DNA from: Bryobacterales bacterium
GTDB taxonomy: Bacteria; Acidobacteriota; Terriglobia; Bryobacterales; Bryobacteraceae
Length of the DNA stretch: 52,721 bases
Direction: 5' to 3'
NCBI GenBank assembly: GCA_025350625.1
Contig: JANXXL010000006.1
Coordinates: 1 to 52,721 of the forward strand
Part shown: in pieces, positions 45,830-52,721 of the stretch
Layout: each line of letters opens with the position of its first letter
Position numbering within the stretch: position 1 is the first letter of the stretch
Translations under genes and position numbers: made by a program
Notes under the pieces: model-generated
What the model saw: the letters and a program-made list of their open reading frames with translations, nothing else
Told to the model about the DNA's origin: nothing
The model's database searches: none

Positions 45830-46567
45830 ATGAAAACTACAATAATTGCAGCAGGGCTAGCACTAAGCTTACTCGGCACGGGTTGCGCAACCAAGAAATA
45901 CGTCGCGAAATCGATTGCGCCGGTCGAACAGAGAGTAAGCGGGGTGGAAGGCAAGAACACAGAGCAGGACACCAAGATCACAGCTAACGCCGCGCAGATC
46001 GACTCCGTGGATAAGGATTTGTCGCGCACGAAAGAGCGCCTGACCGATACCGATGCCAAGGTGACGGCGGCGGGGGCAGCGGCGGCGGCGGCGGATGCCA
46101 AAGCGGCGGCGGCCGCGAACGCAGCCATGACGGCGGACTCGAAAGGCCAGAGGGGCATCGAGACCGGTACCATGGCGGCCAAATCTGTCGACACCTTGCG
46201 CGAGGATGTGCGCAATGGCAAGTTCAAGATGACTAAATCGGATACGGTGCTATTCGGGTTCAATCGTAAGAATCTGAGCGATGAAGCCAAGGCGCAGCTG
46301 GACAGTTTTCTGCAGTCGCTCGATGGCCTGAACCGGTATGTGGTCGAGATTCAGGGTTTCACGGATAAGACTGGCTCCTCCGTTTATAACGATGTATTGA
46401 GCCAGGAGCGGGCGCAGGCCGTCGCTCGTTATCTCGCGGTCCATAAGGTTCCGCTGCGGAATATCACAATGATGGGCACGGGCGTCGCCGAAGGGGAACA
46501 GAAAACCCGCGACGAACGTGCGCAAGGCCGCAAGGTCGACGTCCGGATTTACGTTCCAGAAATTTAG
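45830..46567 (+). CDS. OmpA-family peptidoglycan-binding lipoprotein
   Basis: A 245-residue lipoprotein: lipobox LLGTGC with C19, a coiled-coil of about residues 25-115 rich in Ala (AAGAAAAAADAKAAAAA), then an OmpA-like peptidoglycan-binding domain (VLFGFNRKNLSDEAKAQLD, VEIQGFTDKTGS, RAQAVARYL, GRKVDVRIYVPE). It would tie the outer membrane to the wall, as Pal or Lpp do. GGAGAAGAG precedes ATG 45830. A candidate -35 TTGACC lies at about 45757, with a weak -10. Confidence 0.9.
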   Translation: MKTTIIAAGLALSLLGTGCATKKYVAKSIAPVEQRVSGVEGKNTEQDTKITANAAQIDSVDKDLSRTKERLTDTDAKVTAAGAAAAAADAKAAAAANAAMTADSKGQRGIETGTMAAKSVDTLREDVRNGKFKMTKSDTVLFGFNRKNLSDEAKAQLDSFLQSLDGLNRYVVEIQGFTDKTGSSVYNDVLSQERAQAVARYLAVHKVPLRNITMMGTGVAEGEQKTRDERAQGRKVDVRIYVPEI

Positions 46568-46645
46568 GGTTCGGACGCCGCGTGTACTGCTCACGCCGCG
46601 GAGTCCTTCGAGTTGGCCGCCAGACCCTCCGACCTGACGGCCATT

Positions 46646-47224
46646 TTAGGGCAGGCGCTTGACTAGGTCCTGCGCGAGGAGATCTGCACGCCTCGCCAGG
46701 TTGACTGCGGTCACCAGATCTTGTTCTCGCGCCTGCTCTGCTTGTTTCTGAAAAGTTTGGATGCGGCGGACCAATTGGGTTTGCTCGGTATTCAGGTGTT
46801 TCCCCGCCATTGTTCCCAGGACCCTTTTTACCCGGTCCAAGCTCTCCTCCAATGAACGGTTGTATTCGCGTAGCTGATCGGCCGTGAAGATCTGGCCCAG
46901 TCGCGGTGCGGGCGGCGGTTCCGGTGGAACCACGGTCGCCGGCGGTGGCGCGGTGGCTCGCACCGGGGGAGGAATCCGGCGCGGAACTGGAGAAGGCGGC
47001 GGCGCTGCTGCGCTGGGCAGGCTTGCTGGAATGTCTAGCGGCGGCGCTTCGGCCGGGATTTCGATGTCGGGCGGCGCCGGCAGTTCGGGCTGAGCGATGG
47101 CGACAGTGCGTCGAGCGGCGGGGGGCGGAACAAATACCCGGATCGCCGGCCGCTTTTGAAACCTGCACGCGGTGGCGCCCAACGCTAACCCGAGGATCAA
47201 TGCAAGCAGCCGCAACCTAAACAT
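46646..47224 (-). CDS. Proline-rich lipoprotein in a two-component operon
   Basis: The 192-residue product has a lipoprotein signal (LALILGLALGATAC), a Pro/Ala-rich linker of about 90 residues (VPPPAARR, PPPSPVPRRIPPP) and a C-terminal helical domain (LREYNRSLEESLDRVKRVLG, TQLVRRIQTFQKQAEQARE, VNLARRADLLAQDLV). The last part resembles a coiled-coil, reaching across the periplasm. ATG 47224 overlaps the histidine-kinase stop by eight bases, so it is the third gene of that operon and may be its sensor aid or output. Confidence 0.8.
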   Translation of the reverse strand: MFRLRLLALILGLALGATACRFQKRPAIRVFVPPPAARRTVAIAQPELPAPPDIEIPAEAPPLDIPASLPSAAAPPPSPVPRRIPPPVRATAPPPATVVPPEPPPAPRLGQIFTADQLREYNRSLEESLDRVKRVLGTMAGKHLNTEQTQLVRRIQTFQKQAEQAREQDLVTAVNLARRADLLAQDLVKRLP

Positions 47225-48761
47225 GATGCACCACAGCCGGGAACTGAAGGCGGAAAGTGGTTCCCCGGCCCATCTCGCTCGAAAAGTCGACTGTACCATT
47301 ATGTAACTGAACCGCCCGGTACGTCATGGCGAGGCCGATGCCCGATCCGCGTTCCTTGGTAGTGAAGTAAAGCTGAAAGACCTTGTCGCGGACTTCCGGA
47401 GGGATGCCGGGTCCGTCGTCGGCGACTTCGGCCACTACCTGTTCCTGGGTGCGCTCCACCTTCAGGCGCAAATGGCCGCCTTGTTTCATAACCTCCAGCG
47501 CGTTGGTGACCAGATTGAGCACCGCTTGTTTGAGCAAGTCGGCGTCGCCGCGCATCCAGGCGGGTTCTGTGGGCGCTTCAAAGTGCACTTCGACGCCGGC
47601 TACGCGAGCTTGCGGCGTCATCAAGGTCGCGACTTCAGAGACCAGCGCCCCCAAATCCACTTCGGCGAAGCGAACTTCGAGAGGCCGCGAGAAATCGAGA
47701 AAAGTCTTCACCACCCGGTCCAGGCGGCGGACTTCCTTGGAAAGCACATCGATTTCAGGAATCAGTTGGCCGTCCTGGATCTCGGCGTGAGCGCGCAAAA
47801 GATCCAACCGCAGGGAAATCGCATTCAGAGGATTTTTGATTTCATGGGCCACGCCGCCGCTGATCCGGCTAATCGCGGCCAAGCGCGAGGCGACATCGAA
47901 TTGGGACGCCATGCTTGCGACCTTGTCGTCCAGACTGCGTTTGAGATTGGTATTGTCGCGGCGCGCGCCGCTATATTGCTGGCCGAGTAAATTCAGTTTG
48001 CTTTCCAAAGCGACAAATTCACGCGGCCGGTTTTCGAGGTCTTTGGAACCTGTACCCTCATCGCCGCGGAAGCTGCCCTGGGCGATCCGGTCAATTGTAT
48101 CCTCAATCCGCTTGAGAGGGCGTAGCGCGCGGCTGGTGGCCAACCCTGCCAGCAGCAGCGATAACAGCAGCGCAGCCGCGGACACACCGGCAGCCGCACG
48201 CACCTGCGGCACCACCGGATCGATCAGGAATACGCTGGAGGTTACCACTTGAATGGTAAAGATGGATTGCTGCCCGACTCCAAGCGGGACTAACACCTGG
48301 TAATCCGGCTTGCGCACCGTTAAATCGACGAAGCGCCGGTACCAGGGCCGTTGCCTCCACTCCGCGAAATTTTGTAAGTGAGCCAATTCCTGCCCCACCC
48401 GCGAAGGGTTGGAGGACGCCAGGATCATGCCTTCCTGGCCGCCCACATTAATTTCCAACAGCGCGTCGGAAAGCGCCATGGTACGGAACAGCATGGTGGC
48501 GACGTCCGGGTCATTGGCGATGATCTCGCGCCACGAGGATTTCGTCGCCTCGAGATCAGCGGGTGCGGGCTGCTCGAGCGAGTGCCGGTTGATGCGGTCG
48601 TTAATGAAGGCGTTGACCTGCTGGCTGGCAAGCTGGGCGCGCTCTAGCGCCGTCGCGGTAAGGGAATTCACCAGGCTGTTGAGGTACAGAACGGCGAAAA
48701 CCAGCACCACCACCGTTACCAGTGCGACGGTTAAAAGAATCAAGCGAACCCGCAGGGACAT
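47217..48761 (-). CDS. Sensor histidine kinase (NtrB-like)
   Basis: A 514-residue membrane kinase: helix at about 6-28, periplasmic sensor of about 160 residues, second helix at about 186-210, HAMP-like linker (LRPLKRIEDTIDRIAQGSF), DHp with H306 in GGVAHEIKNPLNAI and ATPase boxes N (NLVTNALEVM), G1 (DDGPGIP) and G2 (GSGIGLAMTYR). The HEIKNPL form is typical of kinases that act on sigma-54 activators. It starts six bases after the regulator stop. The signal it senses is unknown. Confidence 0.93.
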   Translation of the reverse strand: MSLRVRLILLTVALVTVVVLVFAVLYLNSLVNSLTATALERAQLASQQVNAFINDRINRHSLEQPAPADLEATKSSWREIIANDPDVATMLFRTMALSDALLEINVGGQEGMILASSNPSRVGQELAHLQNFAEWRQRPWYRRFVDLTVRKPDYQVLVPLGVGQQSIFTIQVVTSSVFLIDPVVPQVRAAAGVSAAALLLSLLLAGLATSRALRPLKRIEDTIDRIAQGSFRGDEGTGSKDLENRPREFVALESKLNLLGQQYSGARRDNTNLKRSLDDKVASMASQFDVASRLAAISRISGGVAHEIKNPLNAISLRLDLLRAHAEIQDGQLIPEIDVLSKEVRRLDRVVKTFLDFSRPLEVRFAEVDLGALVSEVATLMTPQARVAGVEVHFEAPTEPAWMRGDADLLKQAVLNLVTNALEVMKQGGHLRLKVERTQEQVVAEVADDGPGIPPEVRDKVFQLYFTTKERGSGIGLAMTYRAVQLHNGTVDFSSEMGRGTTFRLQFPAVVHHV

Positions 48762-48767
48762 GGGGCG

Positions 48768-50189
48768 TCAGATCGCGCCCGGTCCATCCTGGGCGCCATA
48801 CTCCCGTAATTTATTAAAGAGGGTTTTCTGGCTGATGCCCAGGATCTCGGCCGCGCGCGTCTTATTGTTCTTGGTGTGTTCGAGGGTCAGCTCGATCAAG
48901 GCGCGCTCGGCATGCTCGATGGTGGAACCCACCGGTATGCGCAGCTCGTTTCCGTTAGCGGCAGCCACAGCAGCGGCGGGGCGGACCGCTCCCGGAGTCT
49001 GGTGGAATAACGGCGGCAGATGTTCCGGCCGGATCACTCCTTCGCTGGCCAATATGGCCGCGCGTTCGATCACGTTGCGCAACTCGCGGACGTTGCCGGG
49101 CCAATTATGAGTGCGCAGGATTTCGAGCACGTTGGGCGTGGCTTCGGCAACCTTGATCGAATGTTTGCGATTCAGGTCGGCGAGCAAAGCCGAGACCAGC
49201 GAGGGAATATCTTCGAGACGGTCGCGCAGCGGCGGAAGCGGGACCGGGAACACGTTGAGGCGGTAGAAGAGATCTTCCCGGAAACGGTTATCGCGCATCG
49301 CGATTTCAAGGGGTGAATTGGTGGCGGCGATGACGCGCACGTCGAGTTGAACCTCATTCTTGCTTCCCAGGCGGCGCACGCGCTGGTCTTCCAAAACGCG
49401 CAGAAGCTTTGCTTGGGTCCCCATCGGCATGTCGCCGATTTCATCCAGCAGCACGGTGCCATTCTGCGCGAGCTCGAAGCAGCCGGCGCGGCGTTCGAGC
49501 GCCCCCGTGAAGGCTCCTTTCTCATGTCCGAAGAGCTCGCTTTCGATGAGCGTCTCCGGAAGTGCGGCGCAGTTGATCGCCACGAAAGGCGCGCTGCGGC
49601 GAGGGCTTAAGTTATGGATGGCGCGCGCTGCCAGTTCCTTGCCGGTGCCGCTTTCACCGGTAATCAGCACTGCCGCACGGCTGGGAGCCACTTGTTGGAT
49701 GAGCGCGAAAACCTCCTGCATTTTGGGTGAACCGCCCGTCATTTCCCCCAACACGCCGTGGTACCCCAATTCCCGTTCCAGCCGTTCTGCATGTTCGGCG
49801 AGACCCTGCTGCGCGACGGCGCGCTCGATCAAGAGTCGCAGAGCTTGGGACTGAACCGGCTTTTCCAAAAACCAAAACGCGCCCAGATCGTGGATGAGGG
49901 AGAGCGCGGTTTCGAGGCTCCCAAAAGCGGTCTGCACGATGGCTGCGGGCGAGCCCGCCTGATCTTTGAGATGCTGCAAGAGTTCCTGCCCCGTCATGCG
50001 AGGCATATTGAGATCGGTGACAATCACATGCGCCCGGAATGCGGCGAGTTTGTCGAGGGCATCCTGCCCGTCGGTGGCGGTTTCCACCGAGTAGCCCCAC
50101 AGCGCGATCATGCCCGCCAGCGCCGTGCGCTGACTTTCTTCATCGTCCACCACCAGGACGCGGGTAGGATTGTGATCAGTCTCTATCAT
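48768..50189 (-). CDS. NtrC-family sigma-54 response regulator
   Basis: A 473-residue regulator: receiver with phospho-acceptor D59 (VIVTDLNMPRMTG), AAA+ module with Walker A GESGTGKE at 178-185 and the sigma-54 contact loop GAFTGA at 225-230, and a C-terminal Fis-type helix-turn-helix (KTRAAEILGISQKTLFNKL). It should activate sigma-54 promoters when phosphorylated by the kinase downstream. I find no clean -24/-12 site in the window, so targets are elsewhere or too divergent. ATG 50189 starts the operon. Confidence 0.95.
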   Translation of the reverse strand: MIETDHNPTRVLVVDDEESQRTALAGMIALWGYSVETATDGQDALDKLAAFRAHVIVTDLNMPRMTGQELLQHLKDQAGSPAAIVQTAFGSLETALSLIHDLGAFWFLEKPVQSQALRLLIERAVAQQGLAEHAERLERELGYHGVLGEMTGGSPKMQEVFALIQQVAPSRAAVLITGESGTGKELAARAIHNLSPRRSAPFVAINCAALPETLIESELFGHEKGAFTGALERRAGCFELAQNGTVLLDEIGDMPMGTQAKLLRVLEDQRVRRLGSKNEVQLDVRVIAATNSPLEIAMRDNRFREDLFYRLNVFPVPLPPLRDRLEDIPSLVSALLADLNRKHSIKVAEATPNVLEILRTHNWPGNVRELRNVIERAAILASEGVIRPEHLPPLFHQTPGAVRPAAAVAAANGNELRIPVGSTIEHAERALIELTLEHTKNNKTRAAEILGISQKTLFNKLREYGAQDGPGAI

Positions 50190-50429
50190 TTCTGCTTTCT
50201 ATTGTGACAGTAAGGAGGAACCCGATATATAGGAGGCGGGAAACCCAGTGAATGTTTCGGGCCGGGCGGTTTCTTCAAAGGGGCCAATGTTCGCTAAAAC
50301 AGTGGCCCCGCGCGATCCTGGGCAAACTCCTTCGCGTCCGATAGGGGCAGCCCGACTGCTTCATCATCATCCCTCGGTCGGGGAGCGCGAGTCCACAAAT
50401 AAACCCGCTTTTCCTCAGCTAATTTCTAT
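50190..50429. other. Intergenic region upstream of the two-component operon
   Basis: This stretch holds no protein-like frame. It contains a hairpin, GGGGCCA near 50280 and TGGCCCC near 50304-50310, perfect over seven pairs with a 17-base loop. The minus-strand promoter of the regulator operon should lie next to 50190; I do not see a clear box. Its right part becomes A/T-rich where the pseudogene begins. Confidence 0.4.
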
Positions 50430-50744
50430 TTGAAGAATCAATATCTTAAAAGCCGCGCCTGTGGAAAACTTGTGCAATACATCTTGATAAGATGGCTGGC
50501 GATGACTCGCCGTTTAAGCGACCGTTTATCCGTGATTGCAGCGGCGGAGAGCCGTTATCGGCTGGTCGAGAATTGCGTCCAATTCCCGCCTGGAATTACC
50601 AAGTGGGGATCGGCGACCGTTGAGGACGTAGATGCGTACGACAATGTTTAAGTGTTCCACCGTAACGATTCGATGCCGATCATGGTGTTCGACAGCCGCG
50701 GCAAATACCTGCGGGCGTGGGGCCAAGGCATGTTTACGAGATAA
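50430..50744 (+). pseudogene. Decayed NHL/peptidyl-alpha-amidating-lyase-like propeller gene
   Basis: From about residue 38 the frame reads SRYRLVENCVQFPPGITKWG, then VEDVDAYDNV, stop (TAA 50649-50651), and continues in the same frame VFHRNDSMPIMVFDSRGKYL, RAWGQGMFTR, stop at 50744. These are consecutive blade segments of a six-bladed NHL propeller of the peptidyl-alpha-hydroxyglycine amidating lyase family. A Tyr codon has become TAA, and the gene stops after about two blades. It is a remnant next to the 3' end of an intact propeller gene on the other strand. Confidence 0.7.
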
Positions 50745-50751
50745 ACGAGAC

Positions 50752-52239
50752 TTACTTCGCGGCCAGCACGCCGCCTACAGTTGTTGATCCCGTTCCGCTG
50801 CACCCGGTCGCGCCATAGCGGAGAAACTTTTGGATTCGTTTCGCAGTATCGACCTCGCCGGTATAGATGTTTCCCTTGCTGTCCACGCTCACCTGATGGA
50901 GGTAGTGGAACTCGCCCGGGTTCCGGCCACTGCGTCCCAATCGCCCAAGTTCCTGCAGGTTGCTTCGATTGAGAATGTAGATGGTCATGTTGGCGTTGTC
51001 TCCGATATACAGGCAACTCTGCGCCTTGTCGGTAGAGAAGTTCATGGAGACGGCAGTTCCGATGATGTTGGTGTGTTCGCTGACCGCCTGCTCGGCAAGG
51101 AAACCGCACTTGCCGGCCTCGCCAGTCGGGTTACTGCATGCCTTGCCCAGGTCGGGACTGTTCTTATCGAACACCTGTATGCGATCGTTTCCCCGGTCGC
51201 AGACATAAATCTTGCCGTCGTTCGCAATCTTCACGCAATGCACCGGGTTGCGGAAGAACGCCGGTTTCTTGTTGCCCTTGGAGAAGTCGGCCATCCAGGG
51301 TCCAGCAGCCTTGGCGGCTGCGTCGTCGACGGGATTGTTTCCGTAAGCGCCGAAATGCCCGATATATTTGCCGGTATTGGAATCGATGATCAGGACGCGC
51401 CGGTTGCCATAGCCGTCGGAAACATACAAGCGATTGGTAGCGGCATCGACCACCATGTCCGCCGGCAGGTACAGCAGCGGAGTGTCGTTCGCACCCCCAT
51501 GCGCATCGTTACTGACCGGACCTTTCGGAGTGCCGCCGATCCTCATCTTGAAATTGCCGTTCATGTCGAACTTCAGCACGAAGCCGTCGCCGCCCTCCTG
51601 GTTGGTCATCCAAGGCGTGGTCCGGCCGACTCCGCGAACATCTCCCGGCGGGCCATTTCCTGCGATCCAGACGTTGTCGTTCTGATCGATGTAAATACCG
51701 TGCTCGCTGTTGGGCCAGATGCAACCTGCCTCGGCCTTGCATTTCCCGCCGATGAAACCGGGATCGGACGGACCACCCCAGGCGCGCAGCATCTTGCCGT
51801 CGGCGTCAAACTCGAGAACCGAAGGCGCGGCCTTGCAGCAATCCGCCACGGGGCCATACGCGCGCACCTGCCCCATGCCGTTGATCGGCTGCCCTTTTTC
51901 ATTGGTGGCGCCGGCTACTGGCCCTTCGAGCCCGGCCTCATCTGTCGACATGGTGCGGGGCCGGTTGTAGACCCAGATATGATCGTGCGGGTCGACATAG
52001 AGTCCTCCGATTTGGCCCAGAAGCCAGTTGTTCGGCAGCGCTTGCGGCCACGAAGGATCGACGACGAAACCCGGGGTCTTGCCGGTCGGCGACGCATTGT
52101 ACACGCCGGACTTTTTGAATAGCCGGTCGAGCGAGCCATTGTTCTTCAGGATATTGATGTCGGGCTCGGCAGCGATGGCCAGGCCAGTCACGGCTAACAT
52201 CATCGCAGGCAGCGTGGCCAATATTTTGCGGTGGATCAT
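50752..52239 (-). CDS. Secreted NHL-type beta-propeller protein, 495 aa
   Basis: A signal peptide (TLPAMMLAVTGLAIAAEP) precedes a propeller of NHL-like blades: GGLYVDPHDHIWVYNRP, GIYIDQNDNVWIAGNG, MVVDAATNRLYVSDGYGNRR, VKIANDGKIYVCDRGNDRIQVF and VSVDSKGNIYTGEVD. Several Cys (DCCK, KCKAEAGC, KACSNPTGEAGKC) suggest disulfides. Relatives are annotated as peptidyl-alpha-amidating lyase-like or SMP-30-like proteins; no catalytic role can be asserted. It is periplasmic or extracellular and stands alone. ATG 52239 has AAAGGAAAG upstream. Confidence 0.85.
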   Translation of the reverse strand: MIHRKILATLPAMMLAVTGLAIAAEPDINILKNNGSLDRLFKKSGVYNASPTGKTPGFVVDPSWPQALPNNWLLGQIGGLYVDPHDHIWVYNRPRTMSTDEAGLEGPVAGATNEKGQPINGMGQVRAYGPVADCCKAAPSVLEFDADGKMLRAWGGPSDPGFIGGKCKAEAGCIWPNSEHGIYIDQNDNVWIAGNGPPGDVRGVGRTTPWMTNQEGGDGFVLKFDMNGNFKMRIGGTPKGPVSNDAHGGANDTPLLYLPADMVVDAATNRLYVSDGYGNRRVLIIDSNTGKYIGHFGAYGNNPVDDAAAKAAGPWMADFSKGNKKPAFFRNPVHCVKIANDGKIYVCDRGNDRIQVFDKNSPDLGKACSNPTGEAGKCGFLAEQAVSEHTNIIGTAVSMNFSTDKAQSCLYIGDNANMTIYILNRSNLQELGRLGRSGRNPGEFHYLHQVSVDSKGNIYTGEVDTAKRIQKFLRYGATGCSGTGSTTVGGVLAAK

Positions 52240-52400
52240 AAATTCTTGTCTTTCCTTTCAATGAGCAGCCCGAAAGGGAACGGGCTGGTCTCGCGAGCGC
52301 GGAGCCGTATCAAAGTATATAACAATCCGCTCGCGCGATTGGCCCAAAATGTCTTAGGTACAATCTGTTACCTATGTGTCCGGTCCGGACAAGTGGGAGG

Positions 52401-52446
52401 TGGAGCTGGCGGAGGGAGTTGAACCCCCGACCCTCTGATTACAAAC
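52401..52446 (-). tRNA. 3' half of a tRNA-Thr(TGT) gene, probable att remnant
   Basis: Read on the minus strand this is TTTGTAATCAGAGGGTCGGG, then GGTTCAACTCCC and CGCCAGCTCCA: anticodon loop with TGT, variable region, T-arm and the acceptor 3' strand with CCA. No matching 5' half lies upstream: GCTGGCG is absent and the bases before TTTGTAA do not pair with TCAGA. The gene is therefore cut at the anticodon loop, the usual crossover region for integrases that target tRNA 3' ends. Confidence 0.75.
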
Positions 52447-52528
52447 CTGATGATCAACCCGTAAGCTATTCAGTATTCGTCGTAATGAGACCTGTTTTAT
52501 CGTTCTGAGGCGTGCAATTCGGCGGGTT

Positions 52529-52552
52529 TTGGATGGGCAATTGGATGGGCAA
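52529..52552 (+). repeat. Perfect 12-base tandem duplication
   Basis: TTGGATGGGCAA occurs twice in direct contact (52529-52540 and 52541-52552). It lies about 80 bases from the tRNA remnant and is part of a region without a convincing gene. It could be an integrase-arm site or a chance slip duplication. Confidence 0.6.
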
Positions 52553-52673
52553 CCACTAAACCCTTCGTAACCGCCCCGCCACGGTCGACGCCTCGGGGTG
52601 AAGCTCATAAAAAAACCTGACGGTTCACGCTGGGCAGGATTCAACTTAGAAAACCGTGTGTGTGTTTTGAATT

Positions 52674-52707
52674 GGCCTGGCGGCAACTCCGCTAGGCCGT
52701 TTTTATT
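52674..52707 (+). terminator. Strong intrinsic terminator at the right edge
   Basis: GGCCTGGCGG (52674-52683) pairs with CCGCTAGGCC (52689-52698), ten pairs with one G-T, around a CAACT loop, followed by GTTTTTATT. It is oriented on the plus strand, yet no clear plus-strand gene precedes it; it may end a transcript from a decayed gene in 52.25-52.67 kb. Confidence 0.7.
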
Positions 52708-52721
52708 GGTCAGAACAAAAA

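Noticed and set aside
50830-52122. 430-residue plus-strand open frame
   Set aside because: It is the shadow of the intact NHL propeller gene on the minus strand, caused by high GC; no domain is seen.
52401-52490. Complete tRNA-Thr gene
   Set aside because: The bases upstream of the anticodon loop do not pair with the 3' stem and lack the acceptor 5' strand, so only the 3' half exists.

Overview
The window looks like a chromosomal segment of an Acidobacteriota bacterium, probably near Bryobacterales / Candidatus Solibacter. This is inferred from gene content: a large SBBP beta-propeller protein, an exosortase H cassette with a DUF3494 substrate, acidobacterial-looking housekeeping proteins, and high GC. 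No 16S rRNA gene is present, so the placement stays tentative. Most of the window is ordinary chromosome; accessory material lies at about 7.7-9.95 kb, at about 14.0-14.6 kb and at the right end.

Layout. 0-7.6 kb: the 3' end of an unknown gene with a terminator, a secreted protein, ygfZ divergent from a metallo-beta-lactamase-fold hydrolase, a 1241-residue secreted propeller protein and a ThiF/MoeB-like E1 enzyme. 7.7-9.9 kb: an islet of small unknown genes (two zinc-ribbon proteins, an orphan Cas2-like protein, a small membrane protein). 10.0-14.0 kb: a translation block rplM-rpsI-rpsB-tsf-pyrH-frr. 14.0-14.6 kb: a ribbon-helix-helix gene and an overlapping partner under a palindromic operator. 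14.6-20.6 kb: rho, ysxC, lon and clpX on the minus strand. 21.5-25.3 kb: an HMA-like protein and cdsA-uppS, divergent from a membrane protein / winged-helix regulator / second isoprenyl transferase operon. 25.3-27.8 kb: exbD-like gene, then exosortase H, its associated membrane protein and a sortable DUF3494 protein. 27.9-31.7 kb: frameshifted truB, a secreted protein, glmU-yvcK. 31.8-33.3 kb: an acidic zinc-ribbon microprotein, an RRM protein and a secreted protein.

33.3-39.7 kb is one long minus-strand cytochrome c maturation operon, read ccmE-ccmF-ccmH-(CcmI-like)-(envelope protein)-ccmA-ccmB-ccmC-ccmD. Its CcmE carries CxxxY in place of the usual HxxxY haem-attachment motif. 39.8-46.6 kb: thioredoxin, DUF4242 protein, esterase, single-chain pyruvate dehydrogenase E1, DinB-like, DoxX-like and OmpA-like lipoprotein genes. 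46.6-50.2 kb: an NtrC-type response regulator, histidine kinase and proline-rich lipoprotein operon. 50.4-52.7 kb: a decayed propeller gene, an intact NHL propeller gene, and the 3' half of a tRNA-Thr gene, which suggests the edge of an integrated element.

The best candidates for something undescribed are the ribbon-helix-helix pair with its operator, the Cys-type Ccm operon with an extra envelope protein, the regulated second isoprenyl transferase operon, and the exosortase H cassette built around an ice-binding-type protein. Gene starts were moved from the longest possible ORF where a ribosome site, promoter or family alignment argued for it; each case is stated.
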